Positions 1 through 7,739 of a stretch of 64,000 nucleotides of DNA are shown here, piece by piece. A program made the position numbers and the translations under genes. Within the stretch, counting starts at the first letter, position 1. Each line of letters starts with the position of its first letter. The stretch lies in contig JAHDWA010000035.1 of the NCBI GenBank assembly GCA_023382535.1, positions 1 through 64,000 on the forward strand, written 5' to 3'. The notes under the pieces are model-generated. The model worked only from the letters and a program-made list of their open reading frames with translations. It had not been told where the DNA came from and searched no databases. The stretch is from Anaerolineae bacterium (lineage in GTDB: Bacteria; Chloroflexota; Anaerolineae; 4572-78; J111).

Positions 1-1
1 G

Positions 2-544
2 CGCGACTACACGATGGCCGGCTATTACCGCTTGATCGAGCGCATCCGGGCGCGCCTGCCGGAGGTGTCCATCGCCACCGACATCATCGTCGGCTTTCCG
101 GGCGAAAGCGAGGCCCAGTTCCAGGCTACCCTCGACACCCTGGCTGACCTCAAACTGGATGTCTGCCATGTGGCCATGTACTCGCCCCGCCCCGGCACGG
201 TTTCTTCCAAGATTCTGCTCGACGATGTGCCGGCAGCGGAAAAGAAGCGCCGCCTGGATGCCGTCAACGACTTGCAGGAGCAGATTGTAGCGGACATCAA
301 CGCCAGGCTGCTGGGCCGGACGGTGGAAGTGCTGGTCGAAGAGAAGAACAAAGGCCGCTGGAAGGGCCGCACCCGCACCAATAAGCTGGTCTTTTTTGAG
401 GATGAGAGCGGCAGGGATTGGCAGGGTCAACTGGCCGAAGTCGAAATCACCTGGACCGGCCCGTGGAGCCTGCGCGGAACCCTGCCCGGCCAGAAGAAAC
501 TGGTCGCTACCGACGAGCCTCTGCTGATGCCATTAATGGCCTAG
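2..544 (+). CDS. miaB: MiaB-type tRNA methylthiotransferase, C-terminal part (5' end outside window)
   Basis: This is the 3' end of a radical-SAM methylthiotransferase, open from the first bases of the window. By family it converts i6A37 to ms2i6A37 in tRNAs reading UNN codons. The visible part begins with the end of the radical-SAM barrel, including the typical STDIIVGFPGE-like segment (here ATDIIVGFPGES) and the MYSPRPGT segment. It ends with a TRAM RNA-binding domain of about 65 residues (GRTVEVLVEE to the end). The iron-sulfur cysteines would lie upstream and cannot be checked. MiaB is preferred over RimO or MtaB because of the MYSPRPGT segment and the TRAM ending. The 3' flank is a palindromic repeat. 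Confidence 0.9.
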   Translation, partial: RDYTMAGYYRLIERIRARLPEVSIATDIIVGFPGESEAQFQATLDTLADLKLDVCHVAMYSPRPGTVSSKILLDDVPAAEKKRRLDAVNDLQEQIVADINARLLGRTVEVLVEEKNKGRWKGRTRTNKLVFFEDESGRDWQGQLAEVEITWTGPWSLRGTLPGQKKLVATDEPLLMPLMA

Positions 545-574
545 TGGTGCTTGACTACAAAAGTTGGTAAATCC

Positions 575-656
575 AGGAAGGTTGGAAGATTGGAGGGTTG
601 GTAAAGCGACCCACCTTCCAGCCTTCCATCCCTCCAATCCTCCCTCTTCCAATTCC
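575..656. repeat. Palindromic repeat, family A (GGAAGGTTGGAAG type)
   Basis: The left arm is rich in GGAAGGTTGGAAG-like units and the right arm carries the complementary CCTTCCAGCCTTCC-like units, giving an imperfect 80-base palindrome. Related copies lie at 2059-2144, 38255-38309 and inside the tricorn gene at 40164-40213. Confidence 0.75.
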
Positions 657-676
657 CCCTCTGCAACTTTTCCCTT

Positions 677-682
677 TATAAT
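677..682 (+). promoter_or_regulatory. Candidate -10 element upstream of the ECF sigma gene
   Basis: A consensus TATAAT stands 45 bases before the chosen sigma-factor start. No good -35 at 16-18 bases was seen; the upstream bases belong to a palindromic repeat. A start near position 689 would leave a 39-base leader to the ATG at 728, or almost none to the ATG at 695. Confidence 0.35.
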
Positions 683-727
683 CCGTATAGCCTTATGCAG
701 ACGCACAAACAGGAAGTCTTACTGCAT

Positions 728-1378
728 ATGGTCAACGCGTTAACCTTTGGTTGGAATAGCTCAATGAAATCCGTGGCCACGGAACAAACAAGCGCCAGAC
801 CGGTCGCGCCGGAAGCGCAGGCCCAGGAACAACGCTGGGCGCTGGCTGCCCAGCATGGCGACCGCTCGGCGTTTATGCGCCTGGTCGAGGCCTACCAGCG
901 GCCCGTCTACAACTTGTGCTACCGCATGCTCGGCGGGGATGCGGCCGAGGCCGAAGACGCCGCGCAGGAAACCTTTTTGCGGGCCTACACCAAGCTGAAC
1001 ACCTACAACTCCAGCCGCAAATTCTCGTCCTGGCTGTTCTCGATTGCCTCGCACTACTGCATTGACCGGCTGCGCCAGCGCCGTTACCAGTTTATCGGCT
1101 GGGATGAGCTACCCGCGCCGGATCAGGCTGTGCTGTCCAGTCCGGAACCGCAGCCGGAGGCCGCCGCTCTGAGCCGGGAGGAACAGGCGACGTTACATAC
1201 GCTCCTCAATTCACTCCCCGCCGATTACCGGGCGGCAACTATTCTGCGCTACTGGCACGAACTCTCGTACGAAGAAATAGCCGAGACGCTGCAGACCAGC
1301 GTCAGCGCCATCAAAAGCCGCCTGTTTCGGGCCAGGCAGATGATGGCCGGGGAATTAGAGAAAATCAATGAAAAATGA
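728..1378 (+). CDS. ECF-type RNA polymerase sigma factor
   Basis: The product of about 216 aa directs RNA polymerase to a specific promoter set, probably for envelope stress given its neighbours. Region 2 lies at about residues 49-119 (FMRLVEAYQRPVYNLCYRML, then the DAAQETFLRAY segment). Region 4 is at about 156-206 and ends in the helix-turn-helix SYEEIAETL...SAIKSRLFRAR. The spacing and lack of region 3 are typical of the ECF group. Start choice: ATG 728 has AGGAAG 11 bases upstream. ATG 695 has no Shine-Dalgarno but sits just behind a TATAAT, and ATG 764 has only a weak GGA. The anti-sigma gene follows after a palindromic repeat, so the two are probably co-transcribed. Confidence 0.9.
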   Translation: MVNALTFGWNSSMKSVATEQTSARPVAPEAQAQEQRWALAAQHGDRSAFMRLVEAYQRPVYNLCYRMLGGDAAEAEDAAQETFLRAYTKLNTYNSSRKFSSWLFSIASHYCIDRLRQRRYQFIGWDELPAPDQAVLSSPEPQPEAAALSREEQATLHTLLNSLPADYRAATILRYWHELSYEEIAETLQTSVSAIKSRLFRARQMMAGELEKINEK

Positions 1379-1384
1379 GGAATT

Positions 1385-1440
1385 GCGTGTTACGTGTTGC
1401 GTCTTTCGTGAAATTACGAAAGACGTAACACGCAACACGG
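1385..1440. repeat. Palindromic repeat, family C (GTGTTGCGT type), between sigma and anti-sigma genes
   Basis: The arms CGTGTTACGTGTTGCGTCTTTCGT and its near-complement flank a short spacer (arms at about 1386-1409 and 1416-1439). Copies of the same design occur at 15849-15900 and 17565-17611. It would form a strong hairpin in the sigma/anti-sigma transcript and could set their ratio, which is an inference. Confidence 0.7.
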
Positions 1441-1460
1441 AGTAATGCTGGAGGCAAATG

Positions 1461-2030
1461 ATGGCACACGATACCTTTACCGAACAGATCTCTCTCTGGT
1501 TAGACAACGAACTGAGTGCGCCCGAAGCGGCTGAGCTGCAGGCTCATCTGGCCGGTTGTCAAGCCTGCCAGCACACCTATCAGGCTCTGCAGCAAGTAGA
1601 CACGCTGCTGCGGGGGGGGGCAAGTATGGTCGTTGGGCCTGCGCCCGGCTTCGCGGCCCGGTTTGAGAACCGCCTGGCTCAGCAGCAGGCCCGCCATAAT
1701 GGGCATATCTGGTTAGGTTTTGGGGTGCTGCTCGTGGGGACCCTGTTCTTCTTTATCATCGGGGGTATCGTGCTGGGCACTTCCGTCAGCGCGGGAATCA
1801 ACCTGGTTGGGATAGACATCCTCTACAACGGGTTGGCCGGTTTAATCACATCGGCTAATACGCTGGCGGTTTGGGTGAACCTGGCCGGCCTGTTTCTGAA
1901 AGCCTGTTTGATTACGATGAGCCAGCCTTTATTCTGGGGCTGTGTGCTGATTGCTGCCGGGATGGCCTGGTTGTGGCTGCGCCTGCTCAAACTCGCCAAC
2001 CGGCCGGCTGCGGTTGAACTGTTAATCTAA
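1461..2030 (+). CDS. Anti-sigma factor with zinc-finger (ZAS) domain and membrane segments
   Basis: The roughly 189-aa protein starts with a cytoplasmic anti-sigma zinc finger: a histidine in the AHLAG segment followed by CQAC, the H-x3-C-x2-C pattern of the ZAS fold that clamps an ECF sigma factor. A hydrophobic stretch at about residues 80-107 and two further ones near 125-150 and 155-178 anchor it in the membrane. GGAGG at 1450-1454 fits ATG 1461 better than ATG 1458. It lies directly behind the ECF sigma gene, the usual arrangement for a sigma and its inhibitor. A run of nine G at 1612-1620 lies within the coding region and is a possible slippage site. Confidence 0.85.
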   Translation: MAHDTFTEQISLWLDNELSAPEAAELQAHLAGCQACQHTYQALQQVDTLLRGGASMVVGPAPGFAARFENRLAQQQARHNGHIWLGFGVLLVGTLFFFIIGGIVLGTSVSAGINLVGIDILYNGLAGLITSANTLAVWVNLAGLFLKACLITMSQPLFWGCVLIAAGMAWLWLRLLKLANRPAAVELLI

Positions 2031-2058
2031 TAACTTTTGAAGATCAAATTTAATGATA

Positions 2059-2144
2059 GGGTTGGAAGGCTGGAAGCGTGGAAGGTTAACCGGTAATTTA
2101 ACCCGCCTTCTAATCCTCCAGGCTTCCAACTTGTTACCTTCCAA
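2059..2144. repeat. Palindromic repeat, family A
   Basis: The arm GGTTGGAAGGCTGGAAG is answered by CTTCCAACTTGTTACCTTCC after a central AACCGGTAATTTAACC. It fills the space between the anti-sigma gene and the next start codon. Confidence 0.7.
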
Positions 2145-2163
2145 ATACCTGTGGAGAATAAAG

Positions 2164-3549
2164 ATGAAACGCAAATTTTTGACTAAAACGATAACTTTAA
2201 TTTTACCCTTGCTCCTGGCGCTCGTCTCCCTTTTTGCCTTGACCCCTCCCGCGCTTGCCCAAGGACCTAATGGCGACCAGGTGATTTTTGGCGAGAATCT
2301 GGAGCTAAAAGCCGAAGAAAAAATCAACGGGGATGTGCTGGTTTTTGGCGGCAATGTCACCATCCCCAAAGGCAGTGAAATTAATGGCGATATGGTTGTG
2401 TTTGGGGGCAACGCCCACATTGACGGCACGGTCGCCGGCGATATCGGTATGCTTGGCGGTAATGTCATCCTGGGTAAAACGGCCCTAGTTAAAGGAGATA
2501 TTGGTCTGGTCGGCGGCAATGCCGATGTGGCCGAAGGCGCTACCGTCGAAGGCCAGGTGCAGACTCTCAACCGCTTCGTCTTTGGCGAAGGCGAGGGCTT
2601 TACCGTTCCTCCCATCCCGCCCATCTCACCTGTTCCACCCATCCCGCCGGTCCCGCCTGTTGCTCCCCTGCCGACAATCTCGCCGGATCATGTGAGTTCA
2701 GGTCTCCTGGGCGGAGCCAGCAAAATGTTAGGCTTCTTCAAAAGCCTGGTCGAAGATATAGCGATCCTGGTAGCCCTGGCGGTGATAGCCTGGCTGGTGT
2801 CGGCCTTTATGCCGGAACAAATGAAAGTGGTCGGCGATACGATGACCCAATCAGCCCCGCTGAGCTTCAGCCTGGGTTTAGTGACCTGGGTTGTGGCGGC
2901 AGTGATTGGCGGAGTGCTGGCTATCACGATTTGCCTGGCCTTTATCCCGCTGCTGGGCTTTATCCTGCTGGCCATCGCCACGCTCTTTGGCTGGATTGTG
3001 GCCGGCCAGATCATCGGCGAGCGGCTGCTGGTTGCCAGCGGCCGGCCTTACCCTAACCTGGTCAGTTCGACGGTGATTGGCGTAACGGCTCTGACCATCG
3101 TCGCCACAATGCCCCTCATCGGCGAGGTGCCCTGTATCGGCTTTATCTTTGGCCTGGTGGGAACTCTGGTGGGCCTGGTTGTCTCCCTGACGGGCCTGGG
3201 GGCGGTCATTCTGACCCGTTTCGGCACGCAGCCTTATCCGCCGCAGGCGTACGCCTATGCCGGCGGCGTAGCTCCGGCGCCCAGACCTGCCCCGGCCCCG
3301 GCCGATATTCTCTCCTCTTTAGAACGATCCGAAGCGGAACTACGGGCCAGAATTGATGCCGCTTTAGCCGAAGCGGACGCCGCCGACAAAGAAGCTCCGG
3401 CAGAAGAAGAGCCAACCGGTGGGGAAGCGGAAGAAGACGCTGGCAGCGAAGAAGGACCGAGCGGTGAGCAGCCGCCGAAGAAACCCCGCAAGCCCAAAAC
3501 GCAGGCGCCAGACGCCGGCGACGAGCCTGAACAAAACCCGACCTTGTAG
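2164..3549 (+). CDS. Exported bactofilin-like polymer-forming domain protein with C-terminal membrane domain
   Basis: Start ATG 2164 has GGAG at 2153-2156. The 461-aa product has an N-terminal signal peptide ending near ALA-QGP. About 110 residues of short beta-helix-type repeats follow (units like GDVLVFGGNV and GDMVVFGGNA), as in bactofilin/polymer-forming domains. Next come a P-rich linker, four or five hydrophobic segments (about residues 190-355), and an A/E/K-rich acidic tail. Because of the signal peptide the repeats are probably outside the membrane, unlike cytoplasmic bactofilins. Its place behind a sigma/anti-sigma pair suggests it is a member of that envelope regulon. Function beyond a structural role is unknown. 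Confidence 0.75.
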   Translation: MKRKFLTKTITLILPLLLALVSLFALTPPALAQGPNGDQVIFGENLELKAEEKINGDVLVFGGNVTIPKGSEINGDMVVFGGNAHIDGTVAGDIGMLGGNVILGKTALVKGDIGLVGGNADVAEGATVEGQVQTLNRFVFGEGEGFTVPPIPPISPVPPIPPVPPVAPLPTISPDHVSSGLLGGASKMLGFFKSLVEDIAILVALAVIAWLVSAFMPEQMKVVGDTMTQSAPLSFSLGLVTWVVAAVIGGVLAITICLAFIPLLGFILLAIATLFGWIVAGQIIGERLLVASGRPYPNLVSSTVIGVTALTIVATMPLIGEVPCIGFIFGLVGTLVGLVVSLTGLGAVILTRFGTQPYPPQAYAYAGGVAPAPRPAPAPADILSSLERSEAELRARIDAALAEADAADKEAPAEEEPTGGEAEEDAGSEEGPSGEQPPKKPRKPKTQAPDAGDEPEQNPTL

Positions 3550-3614
3550 TGGGAAAAGCTGAGGCAAAAACAGCGCCAGCAAAAGAAAACCTGATCCAGG
3601 TGGGGGGAGAGTAT

Positions 3615-3848
3615 ATGGTCAAATCCTATCTACTGCTGATTGTTCTGACTACTTTGATCGTCACCGGCGCCGTCCGGTTATCTAGCCTCGATCTTACCCG
3701 TATCGAGACCGACCCGGCAGCAGCCTTTACCCTGGCCCCAACCCTACTTGTTGGGGCCGGCGACGACCAGATAACGGTGAAAATGAGCGTCAGACCGTGT
3801 GGAAAGCAGCCCCACGGTGACAGCCAATCCGTTGAACGTAGAACATAG
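3615..3848 (+). CDS. Small hypothetical protein with one membrane or signal segment
   Basis: A 77-aa frame starting MVKSYLLLIVLTTLIVTG, preceded by GGGGGAGA at about 3603-3610. It has one N-terminal hydrophobic segment and no recognised domain. An in-frame GTG at 3549 overlaps the stop codon of the previous gene by one base and would extend it by 22 residues. The last residues run into a palindromic repeat, so the end may be degraded. I do not recognise a family, and it may not be a real gene. Confidence 0.35.
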   Translation: MVKSYLLLIVLTTLIVTGAVRLSSLDLTRIETDPAAAFTLAPTLLVGAGDDQITVKMSVRPCGKQPHGDSQSVERRT

Positions 3849-3928
3849 ATCACGCTTGAAGCGTGACCTACGCGGCAAGCTCGTTCCCAAACTGACGAGA
3901 AGCGTGGGAACGAGCTTGCACAAGCAAG
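3846..3928. repeat. Palindromic repeat, family G (CGTTCCCA/TGGGAACG type)
   Basis: Two nested hairpins: TCACGCTTGAAGCGTGA and CAAGCTCGTTCCCA...TGGGAACGAGCTTG. Related elements lie at 10816-10876, 12201-12236 and 46974-47010. It sits between the convergent small ORF and murJ and may act as a terminator. Confidence 0.65.
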
Positions 3929-3939
3929 ACTCACCTGGT

Positions 3940-5514
3940 CTACTTTATCATTCTCCGCCGAATCATTTTGATCTCATCCAATCCCAAAACATAAGCCAAC
4001 CCCACGTAGATCAATCCCCCGACCCCGACCGCAATTGCTCCACCCAACCAGGCCGGCGTAACAGGCAGAAATGGCAGCAGCAGCCCCAGGGCCAGGGCCA
4101 TGCCGGCAGCGACCAGGACCATTTTGCCGATAGCCCCGGCCAACCCCGGCTCGGTCAGCCCGTCCAGGTAGGGGCGCAGCAGCGCCAGCAGGACAACCAT
4201 CTCCAGGGTCACGGCGATGGAGTTAGCCAGGGCCAGCCCGCCATGCGGCGGCCAGCCCCACCCGGCAAAAAGGCGCAGCAGCAGCCAGCTCAGGCCAACA
4301 TTGACCGCCATCGCCGCCACGCCGACGCCAACCGGGGTCTTGGTGTTTTTAAGGGCATAAAAAGCGCGGGTGGCAATTTCAACTACGGCGTGGCCGACCA
4401 GCCCTAAGGCAAAAAAGCCCAAGGCCCAGGCCGTCGCCGCCGTCGAGTCCGGCCCAAAGGCGCCCCGCTCCAGCAGCAGGCGCACGATGGGGTGGGCCAG
4501 GACAAGCAATCCAACGGCGGCGGGGAGGGTCAGGAAAAGCAGGTTACGCAGGGTCAGGATAAAAATGTGACGGAACTCCGCCCATTTTTCCTGGGCCGCC
4601 AGCGCGGCCAGGGTAGGAAAGAGCGCCGTTGCCACCGACTGGGCAATGATACCCTGGGGCAAGAGCATAATGATCCAGCCGTAGTTCAAAGCCGTCAGGC
4701 TGCCGGCGGTTAGAGTGGCCGCCAGCACCGCGCTGACGACAAAATTCAACTGCACGGCAGCCAGCCCCAGCACCCGCGGTCCCATCAGCCGGGCGACTTC
4801 ATGCAGGCTGGGATTATCCCGGGCCAGGGTTAGCTGGTAGCGCAGGCGGTCTTTGACCAGCAGGCCGGGCAACTGCACCAGCAGATGGGCCGCCGCACCC
4901 GCCATTACCCCGGCGGTTAGACCGCGCACGCCCCAGGCCGGGCCGAGCAGCCACGCCCCCAGGATAATAGCCAGGTTGTAAATTACCGGGGCCAGGGCCG
5001 GCAGAAAAAAGTGCTGGTAGGCGTTCAGAATTCCCATCACTACCCCGCTGACGCCAAAAATCACCGTCGAGATGAGCATCCAGCGCATCAGTTCGGTGGT
5101 CAGGGCCTGTTGTTCCGGGGAAAATTCGCCAAAAAAGGTCTGGACAATCCAGGGGGCAAAAAGGGCGGCCAGCCCGCCCAGGCCGGTTAAAAGAAGAACA
5201 ATCCAGTTGATGATCGCCGAGGCCAACCGCCACGCGCCGGGCAGGTCCTGGCGGGCTAGGTAACCGGTGAAAACGGGGATAAAAGCCGAACCCAGCGCGC
5301 CCCCCGCAACCACATAAAACAGAAAATCGGGCAGGCGAAAGGCGGCCAGGTAGGCGTCCATCTCGGCGCTGGTGCCGAACTGGCGGGCAATGACCACCTC
5401 CCGCAGCAGTCCCAAAGCCCGGCTGGCAAGAAACAGGACCATCACCAGTGAGGCAGCGCGGGCAATGCGGCTGAGGGAGGGGGTGGGAGTTTGGGCTGTT
5501 TCCAGTTGGCTCAA
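3940..5514 (-). CDS. murJ: Lipid II flippase MurJ
   Basis: The 524-aa protein belongs to the MurJ/MviN family and by family flips lipid II across the cytoplasmic membrane for peptidoglycan synthesis. The N-terminal SRALGLLREVVIARQFG segment, the LPDFLFYVVAGGALGSAFIPVF segment and 13-14 hydrophobic helices over the full length support this. The start is odd. The only usable codon is TTG 5514, with no Shine-Dalgarno, three bases after the antitoxin stop codon and in the same frame. Translation is therefore likely coupled to the antitoxin gene, or the cassette has displaced the native start. The next in-frame GTG and ATG (residues 24-25) would delete part of the first conserved helix. Confidence 0.9.
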   Translation of the reverse strand: MSQLETAQTPTPSLSRIARAASLVMVLFLASRALGLLREVVIARQFGTSAEMDAYLAAFRLPDFLFYVVAGGALGSAFIPVFTGYLARQDLPGAWRLASAIINWIVLLLTGLGGLAALFAPWIVQTFFGEFSPEQQALTTELMRWMLISTVIFGVSGVVMGILNAYQHFFLPALAPVIYNLAIILGAWLLGPAWGVRGLTAGVMAGAAAHLLVQLPGLLVKDRLRYQLTLARDNPSLHEVARLMGPRVLGLAAVQLNFVVSAVLAATLTAGSLTALNYGWIIMLLPQGIIAQSVATALFPTLAALAAQEKWAEFRHIFILTLRNLLFLTLPAAVGLLVLAHPIVRLLLERGAFGPDSTAATAWALGFFALGLVGHAVVEIATRAFYALKNTKTPVGVGVAAMAVNVGLSWLLLRLFAGWGWPPHGGLALANSIAVTLEMVVLLALLRPYLDGLTEPGLAGAIGKMVLVAAGMALALGLLLPFLPVTPAWLGGAIAVGVGGLIYVGLAYVLGLDEIKMIRRRMIK

Positions 5515-5517
5515 AAT

Positions 5518-5778
5518 TTATTTCTCAGCCGCAAACATCCGCCGGACTTCTTCACTCGATAATCTGCCTTCCGTTTCGTCTCGGAAGCGCGAACGTTCAA
5601 TAATGGCCTGAAATTTGGAACTCAGACTCAATGAAAGTGTTTCGAGGTCAATGTTGTCTAGAGGTAATAAAACAGCAACGGGTTTGTCACCGACTGTGAC
5701 CACGATAGGATCGTCGTTAATTTGATCTACATAGTCAGCCAGGCTGGCTTTGGCGTCATTTTTGTTTAAGGTTATCAT
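5518..5778 (-). CDS. Type II antitoxin, Phd/YefM-like
   Basis: An 86-aa protein with the Phd/YefM pattern: N-terminal TLNKNDAKASLADYVDQI helix, then PIVVTVGDKPVAVLLPLDNI, the strand and helix of this DNA-binding fold, and a charged C-terminal tail that would wrap the toxin. Its ATG overlaps the stop codon of the toxin gene (ATGA at 5775-5778), so the order is toxin first, antitoxin second. murJ follows after three bases. Base composition is lower in GC than murJ, which fits an acquired cassette. Confidence 0.85.
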   Translation of the reverse strand: MITLNKNDAKASLADYVDQINDDPIVVTVGDKPVAVLLPLDNIDLETLSLSLSSKFQAIIERSRFRDETEGRLSSEEVRRMFAAEK

Positions 5779-6071
5779 AATTCTACCTGCTCTCCGCTGA
5801 TATACACCACATTCCCTTTTTTGTAGCCTACAGCCCGAATAACGACTGTCGTTTCGGGGTCATCTTCTATATCATAATACACGCGCAAATCACCCACTCG
5901 TAATTCATAGATCGCTAATGAATTAGGGCGCATCAGTTTTCGATTTCTGGTTTCAACGGTAGGCTCATATAAGAGTTGTTCATCAACCGCATCAAAAATA
6001 ATTGACCGTTCTCTGGCCGACAAATTTCGCAAATGGTCAATAGCTTCTCTTGAGTATTCTATACGGTACAT
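5775..6071 (-). CDS. Type II toxin, RelE/ParE superfamily
   Basis: A 98-aa protein with the RelE/ParE fold pattern: YRIEYSREAIDHLRNLSARE at the N-terminus, then LRVGDLRVYYDIEDD and VVIRAVGYKKGNVVY. By family it is either an mRNA interferase or a gyrase inhibitor. I cannot decide which from sequence, although the basic residues of the YKKGN segment resemble the RelE-like side. It overlaps its antitoxin by four bases and follows the small gene at 6093-6320 by 21 bases. The three appear to form one operon. Confidence 0.82.
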   Translation of the reverse strand: MYRIEYSREAIDHLRNLSARERSIIFDAVDEQLLYEPTVETRNRKLMRPNSLAIYELRVGDLRVYYDIEDDPETTVVIRAVGYKKGNVVYISGEQVEL

Positions 6072-6092
6072 TTAAAGTCCAGAAAAACAGGA

Positions 6093-6320
6093 TCAGCGGC
6101 CAAAATCGTCGTATAGATCCTCACGCCGTAACGATAGATTAGCTGGCCAGGGGCCATAATCATCTACGGGAAAGTCTAAGGGGGTACGGACGGACTGGAC
6201 TGGTTGCTGATCATCAATCACCACCACAATGCGGCGTTGACCCGGTGGAATATCCGGCGGCAACTGTAAGATGAGTTTACCGTCCGGCTCAATCACTACC
6301 GTTGTTTCGATTGTTCTCAT
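6093..6320 (-). CDS. Small conserved protein of a toxin-antitoxin operon (75 aa)
   Basis: The product begins RTIETTVVIEPDGKLILQLP followed by PDIPPGQRRIVVVID, a short beta-rich domain common in cyanobacteria and Chloroflexota next to toxin genes. It ends with the acidic REDLYDDFGR tail often seen in antitoxins. GGAGG lies about 5-6 bases before the ATG, much stronger than for the genes behind it. It is probably an accessory antitoxin or promoter-binding subunit of the operon. This is inference from position and length. Confidence 0.6.
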   Translation of the reverse strand: MRTIETTVVIEPDGKLILQLPPDIPPGQRRIVVVIDDQQPVQSVRTPLDFPVDDYGPWPANLSLRREDLYDDFGR

Positions 6321-6536
6321 ATTACCTCCAATTCCTCCACCTTAGCTTGCCCCCATTTCAGGGCGTTGGCGGAGAACTCTCAATCTTCAATTTTTTTCTC
6401 CCCTCGTTCGTGTTGCGCCTTCTCTGCAGAATAACAACCTCGGATTACAAAATTTAACGTTGGACAGCGAAGTTATTATAGGCTGGGCATAGACATCACA
6501 CAAGCAGTTAAACCATTGTTTCTATCGGCAGTAATC

Positions 6537-7022
6537 CTACAGTTTATACCCAATCTGTCTCAAAAAGCCCTTGCGCCAGGCGATGTCTTCACCGCCTTCG
6601 ATGCCCTGGGGGCTGAAACCGTCCACCACGCCCAAAATGGCCCGGCCCTGATCGGTCTCGGCCACAATGACCTCGGTCGGGTTGGCCGTAGCACAGAAGA
6701 TGCGGCACACTTCGGGAACGACTTTTACCGCGTTCAGTACATTAATGGGGTAGTACCCCTCACCCAGAAAGATGATAAAGCTGTGTCCCGCCGCCAGGGC
6801 CAGCGCATTTTTTTGGGCTAAGCTGACCATTTCCGGGTCGGTGCCGGAGTGCCGGACCAGGCATTTGCCGGAGGCCTCGCAAAAGGCCAGGCCAAATTTG
6901 ATCCCCGGCACGGTGTTCACCAGTGCCTCATGAATATCCTCGACCGATTTAATGAAATGGGTTTGTCCGAGGATAAAGTTGACCGCTTCCGGTTTTTCAA
7001 TTTTAACAGTTTTGAGTTCCAT
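6537..7022 (-). CDS. Adenosine-specific kinase family protein (PF04008-like)
   Basis: The 161-aa protein matches the small family annotated as adenosine-specific kinase, known mainly from archaea and thermophilic bacteria. Recognisable segments are KFGLAFCEASGKCLVRHSGTD, FIIFLGEGYYPINVLNAVK, VCRIFCATANPTEVIVAET and GRAILGVVDGFSP. Length is full for the family. The start could be GTG 7025 or ATG 7022; GGAGG at nine bases favours the ATG. A promoter (7043-7071) precedes it. The biochemical activity has been studied little, so the name is a family label. Confidence 0.8.
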   Translation of the reverse strand: MELKTVKIEKPEAVNFILGQTHFIKSVEDIHEALVNTVPGIKFGLAFCEASGKCLVRHSGTDPEMVSLAQKNALALAAGHSFIIFLGEGYYPINVLNAVKVVPEVCRIFCATANPTEVIVAETDQGRAILGVVDGFSPQGIEGGEDIAWRKGFLRQIGYKL

Positions 7023-7042
7023 CACTCTGTCCTCCCGGCTTC

Positions 7043-7071
7043 ATTGTAGCATATCTAACTGCCACGTACAA
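7043..7071 (-). promoter_or_regulatory. Promoter of the adenosine-specific kinase gene
   Basis: On the minus strand TTGTAC and TACAAT are separated by 17 bases, with an extended TGC before the -10. The -10 ends about 20 bases before the start codon. Confidence 0.65.
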
Positions 7072-7102
7072 CAGGCCCAATCCATCCTAATTTTCCCGCC
7101 AA

Positions 7103-7131
7103 TTGCCACGCTGCCGGCTTTAAGCTATACT
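7103..7131 (+). promoter_or_regulatory. Promoter of the pentapeptide gene, giving a leaderless transcript
   Basis: TTGCCA and TATACT are 17 bases apart. The GTG at 7140 begins eight bases after the -10, where transcription should start, so the mRNA would have little or no 5' leader. Confidence 0.55.
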
Positions 7132-7139
7132 TGCCCCTT

Positions 7140-7739
7140 GTGGCTAACCTTGAGCATCTCGCCCTGGCCCGGCGCTACGCTGCCGGAGAACGCGATTTTC
7201 GCCTGGAAATGCTGGATTTATCCGGCGCGGATTTGAGCGGGCTAGATTTTTCGGAGGCCTGGCTGCGGGACACGAATTTCAGCGGGGCTGATCTAGCCGG
7301 CTGCCGCTTTACCGGTGCGCCGCTGCCGGGTACAAATTTCAGCGGGACCGACTTGACCGGGGCCGACCTGCACGGGGCAATTGCCGCCGGGGCCGTTTTT
7401 CGCCGGGCCATCCTGGTTGAAGCCAGCCTGCGTTCGATAGACCTGTACGGAGCCGACCTGACCGAGGCTAACCTGACCCGCGCCGACCTGACTCAGGCTG
7501 ACCTGTCGCTGGCGCAGGCTACCTATGCTGTTTTTACCGACGCCCGTTTGACCCGCGCTATCCTCTTCAGCGCTAACCTTGCCCACACCGACCTGCGCGG
7601 CGCTGATCTGGCCCAGGCCGAAAATATCAGCAGCACCAACTTTGACGGCGCCCTCCTCCCGCCCGACTACCAGCCGGTCAACCATCCCCGCCGGTCGAGG
7701 TTTGCGCGGGGTTTTTTTGGAGAAGGTCGAGATGAGTAA
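7140..7739 (+). CDS. Pentapeptide-repeat protein
   Basis: The product of about 199 aa consists mostly of A(D/N)LXX pentapeptides (units such as ADLSG, ADLTE, ANLTR, ADLTQ), which fold as a right-handed square beta-helix. The function of such proteins is often unknown; some mimic DNA and protect gyrase. No partner gene nearby indicates this. The start is uncertain: GTG 7140 lacks a Shine-Dalgarno but fits a leaderless message from the promoter at 7103-7131, and TTG 7131 overlaps the -10. The 3' end overlaps the methyltransferase gene by eight bases. Confidence 0.8.
   Translation: MANLEHLALARRYAAGERDFRLEMLDLSGADLSGLDFSEAWLRDTNFSGADLAGCRFTGAPLPGTNFSGTDLTGADLHGAIAAGAVFRRAILVEASLRSIDLYGADLTEANLTRADLTQADLSLAQATYAVFTDARLTRAILFSANLAHTDLRGADLAQAENISSTNFDGALLPPDYQPVNHPRRSRFARGFFGEGRDE

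Noticed and set aside
3799..4407. A 202-aa frame on the plus strand opposite the end of murJ
   Set aside because: It starts in a repeat and then mirrors murJ codons. It is rich in Q, P, G and H, as antisense shadows are.
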